Source of the DNA: an uncultured Actinomycetes bacterium
GTDB taxonomy: Bacteria > Actinomycetota > Actinomycetes > S36-B12 > UBA5976
Direction: 5' to 3'
Length of the DNA: 9,149 nt
Assembly: GCA_937896305.1 (NCBI GenBank)
Contig: CALBND010000061.1
Location: 1-9,149 of the forward strand
Position 1 is the first letter of the stretch, and each line of letters begins with the position of its first letter. The position numbers were made by a program, and so were the translations under genes. The notes beneath the pieces are model-generated. The model saw only the letters and a program-made list of their open reading frames with translations. It did no database searches and had not been told where the DNA came from. Shown piece by piece: positions 5,730-9,149 of this stretch.

Positions 5730-5870
5730 GTCATCACAATTAACAAACTTTTTTTCACAGCACGTTTATTTGTGCTACCAAAAAATAGTTAGTTTGTTGA
5801 CAAATTCAAAATTAGAACCCGCATTTATGCGGCACTCAAAGCGAATGTCGTAAGACCCAAAAACTAAAAA
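5730..5870 (+). other. structured 5' leader of metY downstream of the SAM-IV terminator
   Basis: This stretch of about 140 bases has no open reading frame of note but several structures. A long composite hairpin comprises AACAAACT (5742-5749)/AGTTTGTT (5791-5798), T6 (5750-5755)/A6 (5780-5785) and an apical AGCACG (5759-5764)/TGTGCT (5771-5776). A short hairpin is CCGCA (5819-5823)/TGCGG (5828-5832). CGTAAGACCC (5849-5858) is the exact reverse complement of the riboswitch tail (5669-5678). Together with the aptamer and terminator this fills the 354-base gap between the DUF4192 gene and metY. Confidence 0.5.
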
Positions 5871-5875
5871 GAGGA
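5871..5875 (+). promoter_or_regulatory. ribosome binding site of metY
   Basis: GAGGA within AAAAAGAGGAAACAA lies 5 bases before ATG 5881. It is the clearest Shine-Dalgarno of the metY-metX unit and fixes the metY start. It is not masked by an obvious local stem. Confidence 0.7.
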
Positions 5876-5880
5876 AACAA

Positions 5881-7176
5881 ATGAGTAATTCATGGAGTTT
5901 TGAAACCCGTCAAGTGCATGCTGGTCAAACACCTGATTCACAAACCAGTTCAAGAGCTTTACCGATTTATCAAACAACGTCATATACATTTCGTGACACC
6001 AAGCATGCAGCAGATCTATTTGCATTAGCTGAGCCAGGAAATATCTACACCCGCATCATGAATCCAACGCAATCTGCGGTGGAGGAACGAATTGCTTCAC
6101 TTGAAGGTGGAGTTGGTGCTTTGCTATTAGCAAGTGGTCAGGCTGCTGAAACTTATGCCATTTTAAATTTGGCAGAAGCCGGTGATCATATTGTGGCAAG
6201 TCCAAATCTTTATGGTGGAACTTTTAATTTGTTTCACTACACCTTGCCTCGATATGGAATCGAAGTCACTTTTGTGGAAAACCCAGATGATTTACAATCA
6301 TGGCAAGCCGCGGTTCGTCCAAACACTAAAGCATTTTTTGGTGAAAGTATTTCAAATCCATCTTGTGCAATCCTAGATATCGAAGGGGTATCAAAAATTG
6401 CTCACGAAAACGGTGTTCCTTTAATTGTTGATAACACTGTTGCCACACCATTTTTGGTTCGACCAATTGAACATGGTGCAGACATTGTTGTTCATTCAGC
6501 AACTAAATACATCGGTGGACACGGCACAGCTGTGGCAGGTGTAATTGTTGATAGTGGCAAATTTGATTGGAAAAAGAATGCCGCTAAATATCCGCAATAC
6601 AACACTGCAGATCCTTCGTATGGCGGTTTAGTTTATGCCGAGGCACTTGGAGAATTGGCATACATTCTTCGCGCCAGAATTGTTTTATTAAGAGATTTCG
6701 GGGCAGCTGTATCTCCTTTTAATGCTTGGCTAATTGCGCAAGGATTAGAAACTTTGTCTTTGCGAATTGAAAGACATGTGCAAAATGCTAAGGCAGTAGC
6801 TGAATGGCTAGAGAAACGCGATGAGGTCGCAAAAGTTAATTATGCTTCACTTAAATCAAATAAGTGGAACAAACTAGCAATAAAATATGCACCTCTTGGT
6901 TCTGGTGCTGTTTTGTCATTTGAATTAAAAGCTGGTTTAGAAGCTGGCAAGAAATTTGTGGAAGCATTAGTTCTGCATTCACATGTTGCCAATATTGGAG
7001 ATGTTAGAAGTTTGGTTATCCAACCTGCTTCCACAACACATTCTCAATTATCACCAGATGAACAATTAAAAACTGGAGTAACTCCAGGCCTAATTCGTTT
7101 AGCTGTTGGAATTGAAAATATAAACGATATTTTGGCAGATCTTGACGCAGGTTTCCAAGCTGCTAAAGGTGCTTAA
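5881..7176 (+). CDS. metY: O-acetylhomoserine aminocarboxypropyltransferase (sulfhydrylase) MetY
   Basis: A cytosolic PLP enzyme of the Cys/Met metabolism family that makes homocysteine directly from O-acetylhomoserine and sulfide. The opening FETRQVHAGQTPD (7-19) and the YTRIMNPTQ block (56-64) are characteristic of MetY. The cofactor site shows SGQAAE (85-90), the phosphate-binding NLYGGT (109-114), VDNT with Asp184, and SATKYIGGHGTA (206-217) with Lys209 as the Schiff-base lysine. The large insertion around FDWKKN...YGGLVYAEALGELAYI distinguishes MetY from the shorter MetB/MetC relatives. The C-terminal block NIGDVRSLVIQPASTTHSQL (372-391) is also typical. The length of 431 aa is normal. 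It follows a SAM-IV riboswitch and precedes metX by 6 bases, so substrate supply and use are co-regulated. The gene looks intact and identification is secure. Confidence 0.96.
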   Translation: MSNSWSFETRQVHAGQTPDSQTSSRALPIYQTTSYTFRDTKHAADLFALAEPGNIYTRIMNPTQSAVEERIASLEGGVGALLLASGQAAETYAILNLAEAGDHIVASPNLYGGTFNLFHYTLPRYGIEVTFVENPDDLQSWQAAVRPNTKAFFGESISNPSCAILDIEGVSKIAHENGVPLIVDNTVATPFLVRPIEHGADIVVHSATKYIGGHGTAVAGVIVDSGKFDWKKNAAKYPQYNTADPSYGGLVYAEALGELAYILRARIVLLRDFGAAVSPFNAWLIAQGLETLSLRIERHVQNAKAVAEWLEKRDEVAKVNYASLKSNKWNKLAIKYAPLGSGAVLSFELKAGLEAGKKFVEALVLHSHVANIGDVRSLVIQPASTTHSQLSPDEQLKTGVTPGLIRLAVGIENINDILADLDAGFQAAKGA

Positions 7177-7182
7177 TTAAAA

Positions 7183-8340
7183 ATGGCAATTAATTACGAC
7201 GGTCCAATTCCTGTCACGGGTGCGTGGCAGGAAGGCGATCAAGCTGGTAATCGAAAATTTATTGACTTAGGTTCAATTGATTTAGAACTAGGTGGTTCAT
7301 TACCGAAAGTAAGAGTTGCTTATGAAACTTACGGAAAATTAAACAGTAATGCCACAAATGCAATATTTATTGAACATGCTTTAACAGGTGATTCTCATGT
7401 TTCAGGTTTAGATGTTCCAGGTCATTTATCTCGAGGTTGGTGGGATGACTTAGTTGGTGAAGGAAAAGTAATTGACACCAATGAATGGTTTGTAGTTTGT
7501 GCAAATGTTTTAGGTGGATGTCAAGGAACGACAGGTCCATCTTCAAAAGATGAAAGTGGAAAACCTTGGGGTTCAAGATTTCCTCGAATCACTGTTAGTG
7601 ATCAAGTTGAAATTGAAAAACGTTTAACTGATTCTTTAGAAATTGAAACTTGGGCATCAATTGTTGGTGGATCAATGGGTGGCATGAGAGTTTTAGAGTG
7701 GGCAGTTGAACATCCACAAAAACTTCGTTCTGCATTTGTTATTGCTTCTGCACCCGGTTCTTCTGCTGATCAAACTGCTACTCAAAATGCACAAATAGCT
7801 GCGATTAAAGCAGATCATAAATTTAGAGGTGGAGATTATTACTATGCTAAACCTGGAGATGGCCCACATGCAGGATTAGGAATTGCTAGAAAATTTGCCC
7901 ACCTTACTTATCGTTCTGAAACAGAATTAGATGTCAGATTTGGTCGAGATAATCAAGATGGGGAAGATCCTTATTCTGATGGCCGTTTTGCAATTGATTC
8001 ATATTTAGATCATCATGCAGAAAAATTAGCTAGAAGATTTGATGCTAATTCATACATTGTTTTATCTGATTCAATTTCAACTTTTGATATAGGCAGAAAC
8101 AGAGGGGGAGTTGCTGCAGCATTATCAAAAATTACTGCCCCAATCATTGTGGCAGGAATTGACACCGATCGACTTTATCCATTAAGACAGCAAGCAGATT
8201 TAGCTGCTGCACTGCCAATTAAACATGAACTTCATGTAATTAATTCACCATTTGGACACGATGGATTTTTAATTGAAACCGATCAAGTCGCACCTGCCGT
8301 TATAAGAGTGTTAGATTTGGCGTCTGAAAAAATCAAGTAA
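7183..8340 (+). CDS. metX: homoserine O-acetyltransferase MetX
   Basis: This alpha/beta-hydrolase-fold enzyme acetylates L-homoserine with acetyl-CoA, committing it to methionine synthesis; its product is the MetY substrate. Seen are VRVAYETYGKLN (43-54), HALTGDSH (65-72), the CANVLGGCQGTTGPSS stretch (106-121), the nucleophile elbow GGSMGGM with Ser164 (162-168), GIDTDRLYP (325-333) carrying the likely catalytic Asp329, and GHDGFLIE (358-365) with His359, completing the triad. The length of 385 aa is normal for the family. Acetyl- rather than succinyl-transfer is inferred from the MetX fold and metY context. The start ATG 7183 lies 6 bases after the metY stop; no close Shine-Dalgarno is seen, only AAAGGTG at about 12 bases upstream within metY, so coupling to metY translation is likely. 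No convincing intrinsic terminator follows it. Confidence 0.95.
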   Translation: MAINYDGPIPVTGAWQEGDQAGNRKFIDLGSIDLELGGSLPKVRVAYETYGKLNSNATNAIFIEHALTGDSHVSGLDVPGHLSRGWWDDLVGEGKVIDTNEWFVVCANVLGGCQGTTGPSSKDESGKPWGSRFPRITVSDQVEIEKRLTDSLEIETWASIVGGSMGGMRVLEWAVEHPQKLRSAFVIASAPGSSADQTATQNAQIAAIKADHKFRGGDYYYAKPGDGPHAGLGIARKFAHLTYRSETELDVRFGRDNQDGEDPYSDGRFAIDSYLDHHAEKLARRFDANSYIVLSDSISTFDIGRNRGGVAAALSKITAPIIVAGIDTDRLYPLRQQADLAAALPIKHELHVINSPFGHDGFLIETDQVAPAVIRVLDLASEKIK

Positions 8341-8407
8341 ACAGTAATGGGGATAAAAAGTCCCGAAAGTCTTGCAAAAAATCACTAAATAATTCATCAT
8401 CCAAGTA

Positions 8408-9149
8408 ATGAAACTTCGAATCATTTCTATCTGTATTTTTTTGCTATTTAGTCTTAATAGCAATACTGCCTATGCCGAAGTAGAGGTTCAAGGTGATCAA
8501 GAACTTGGCGGATATCGCATAACTGGAGAAATTTTTCTCGATAATACTTTTACAGGTTCCACCGAAGCACAAGTTCATGCCAGCACTTGCCAGGGTTGTA
8601 GTTGGGCTATTACTTCTGTTTGTCATGTTGAAGACCCTTTTTCTTATGTTAGTTTTTGCGGGGGAGGAGGAGGTCCTTGTTTAAGACTTGATGGAACTTA
8701 CGGTTTAAGAATGAAAGTTTGGCGGAAATTAGGTGTTGATGAACCTTGGTTAGCGCTAGGTTTGCAATGTATTGGTGAAAAAGGACCTAGCACACCTAAA
8801 TCTGTTGTGACCACTTTGCAAGAAGAATCAATTGAATATTTGCCTAGTTTAATTCCAACAACTCAACCAGCAAATGATGTTTTGGTTAACACAGAAGTTT
8901 TCTTATTAAGTAATCAAGTTAAAAACTTTGGGCCCAAAGAAGTTATTGTTGCAGGTATCCCTATTTTATTAACTGCTTCAGCAAATTGGCAATGGAAATT
9001 TAGTGATGGAACAGTTATCAACACAACGAATCCAGGAAGTGGATATCCAAATGGATCTGTCAGATATGTTTTTTCAACAAGTGGATTACAAAATATTTCT
9101 GTTATTACAACTTGGAATGCAACTTGGCAGCTAAATTCTGAAATCTCAT
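8408..9149 (+). CDS. secreted cysteine-rich protein with PKD-like segment, 3' end outside window
   Basis: An open frame from ATG 8408 runs to the window edge (247 codons seen). The N-terminus is a clear Sec signal peptide: MKLR, a hydrophobic core IISICIFLLFSL, then NSNTAYA with cleavage likely after residue 23. The mature part holds six cysteines in its first 100 residues (61, 64, 72, 84, 91, 121), including CQGC, plus a five-glycine run (85-89), suggesting disulfide bonds outside the membrane. Residues about 190-240 resemble a PKD/immunoglobulin-like beta sandwich: WQWKFSDGT, NPGSGYPNG, VRYVFSTSGLQNISV, TTWNATW, as in exported proteins of other actinobacteria. No enzyme motif is seen. It starts 67 bases after metX with no strong ribosome binding site or terminator between, so cotranscription is possible but the function seems unrelated. 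A C-terminal anchor may lie beyond the window. Confidence 0.75.
   Translation, partial: MKLRIISICIFLLFSLNSNTAYAEVEVQGDQELGGYRITGEIFLDNTFTGSTEAQVHASTCQGCSWAITSVCHVEDPFSYVSFCGGGGGPCLRLDGTYGLRMKVWRKLGVDEPWLALGLQCIGEKGPSTPKSVVTTLQEESIEYLPSLIPTTQPANDVLVNTEVFLLSNQVKNFGPKEVIVAGIPILLTASANWQWKFSDGTVINTTNPGSGYPNGSVRYVFSTSGLQNISVITTWNATWQLNSEIS

Noticed and set aside
5797..5802. TTGACA as the -35 of an internal metY promoter bypassing the riboswitch
   Set aside because: No acceptable -10 hexamer at 16-18 bases (CGCATT lies there); part of TTGACA also belongs to the leader hairpin.
7367..7576. 69-codon His/Leu-rich frame on the - strand within metX
   Set aside because: Antisense reading of highly conserved MetX sequence (HALTGDSH to GGCQGTTGPSS); no independent support.
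8350..8364. GGGA/TCCC hairpin after metX as a terminator
   Set aside because: Only 4 bp, a 7-base loop and no T-run afterwards.
8659..8675. G-rich run (possible G-quadruplex or simple repeat)
   Set aside because: It simply encodes five consecutive glycines in the secreted protein, with only one G-run longer than two, so no quadruplex pattern.
1..9149. CRISPR array, tRNA, rRNA, insertion sequence or prophage attachment
   Set aside because: No spaced direct repeats, no tRNA-like cloverleaf, no transposase or integrase frame were seen on either strand.

Overview
The window is AT-rich (by eye, clearly below 45% GC) but its gene content is actinobacterial. It holds a DUF4192 protein (a family essentially confined to Actinobacteria), a SAM-IV riboswitch ahead of metY-metX, and the order miaA-dapF-hflX typical of Actinobacteria. 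Together with short intergenic gaps, this suggests a streamlined low-GC actinobacterium such as a planktonic freshwater or marine lineage. The lineage is inference. All recognised genes lie on the + strand.

Region 1 (1-3649) is a tight operon: the 3' part of miaA (tRNA modification), dapF (lysine/peptidoglycan precursor), hflX (ribosome-associated GTPase) and a polytopic UPF0104/flippase-like membrane protein. The genes overlap or are 1-2 bases apart.

Region 2 (3650-4463) is the most unusual part. A promoter-like pair leads straight into a well-matched yybP-ykoY (manganese) riboswitch. Its 3' P1 strand can alternatively pair with the ribosome binding site of the next gene. That gene is not a manganese exporter or TerC protein but a 155-residue GreA/GreB-like RNA polymerase secondary-channel factor, followed by a strong intrinsic terminator. 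A Mn2+-responsive Gre-like gene is an arrangement I do not know as described.

Region 3 (4464-5526) holds the DUF4192 protein of unknown function.

Region 4 (5523-8340) is a methionine biosynthesis unit: promoter, SAM-IV riboswitch with both pseudoknots traceable, an overlapping intrinsic terminator, a long structured leader, then metY (O-acetylhomoserine sulfhydrylase) and metX (homoserine O-acetyltransferase) 6 bases apart. SAM is expected to shut off both genes. A perfect 10-base complementarity links the riboswitch tail to the segment just upstream of the metY ribosome binding site.

Region 5 (8408-9149) is the start of a secreted, cysteine-rich protein with a PKD-like segment, running off the window. 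I saw no tRNA, rRNA, CRISPR or mobile element.
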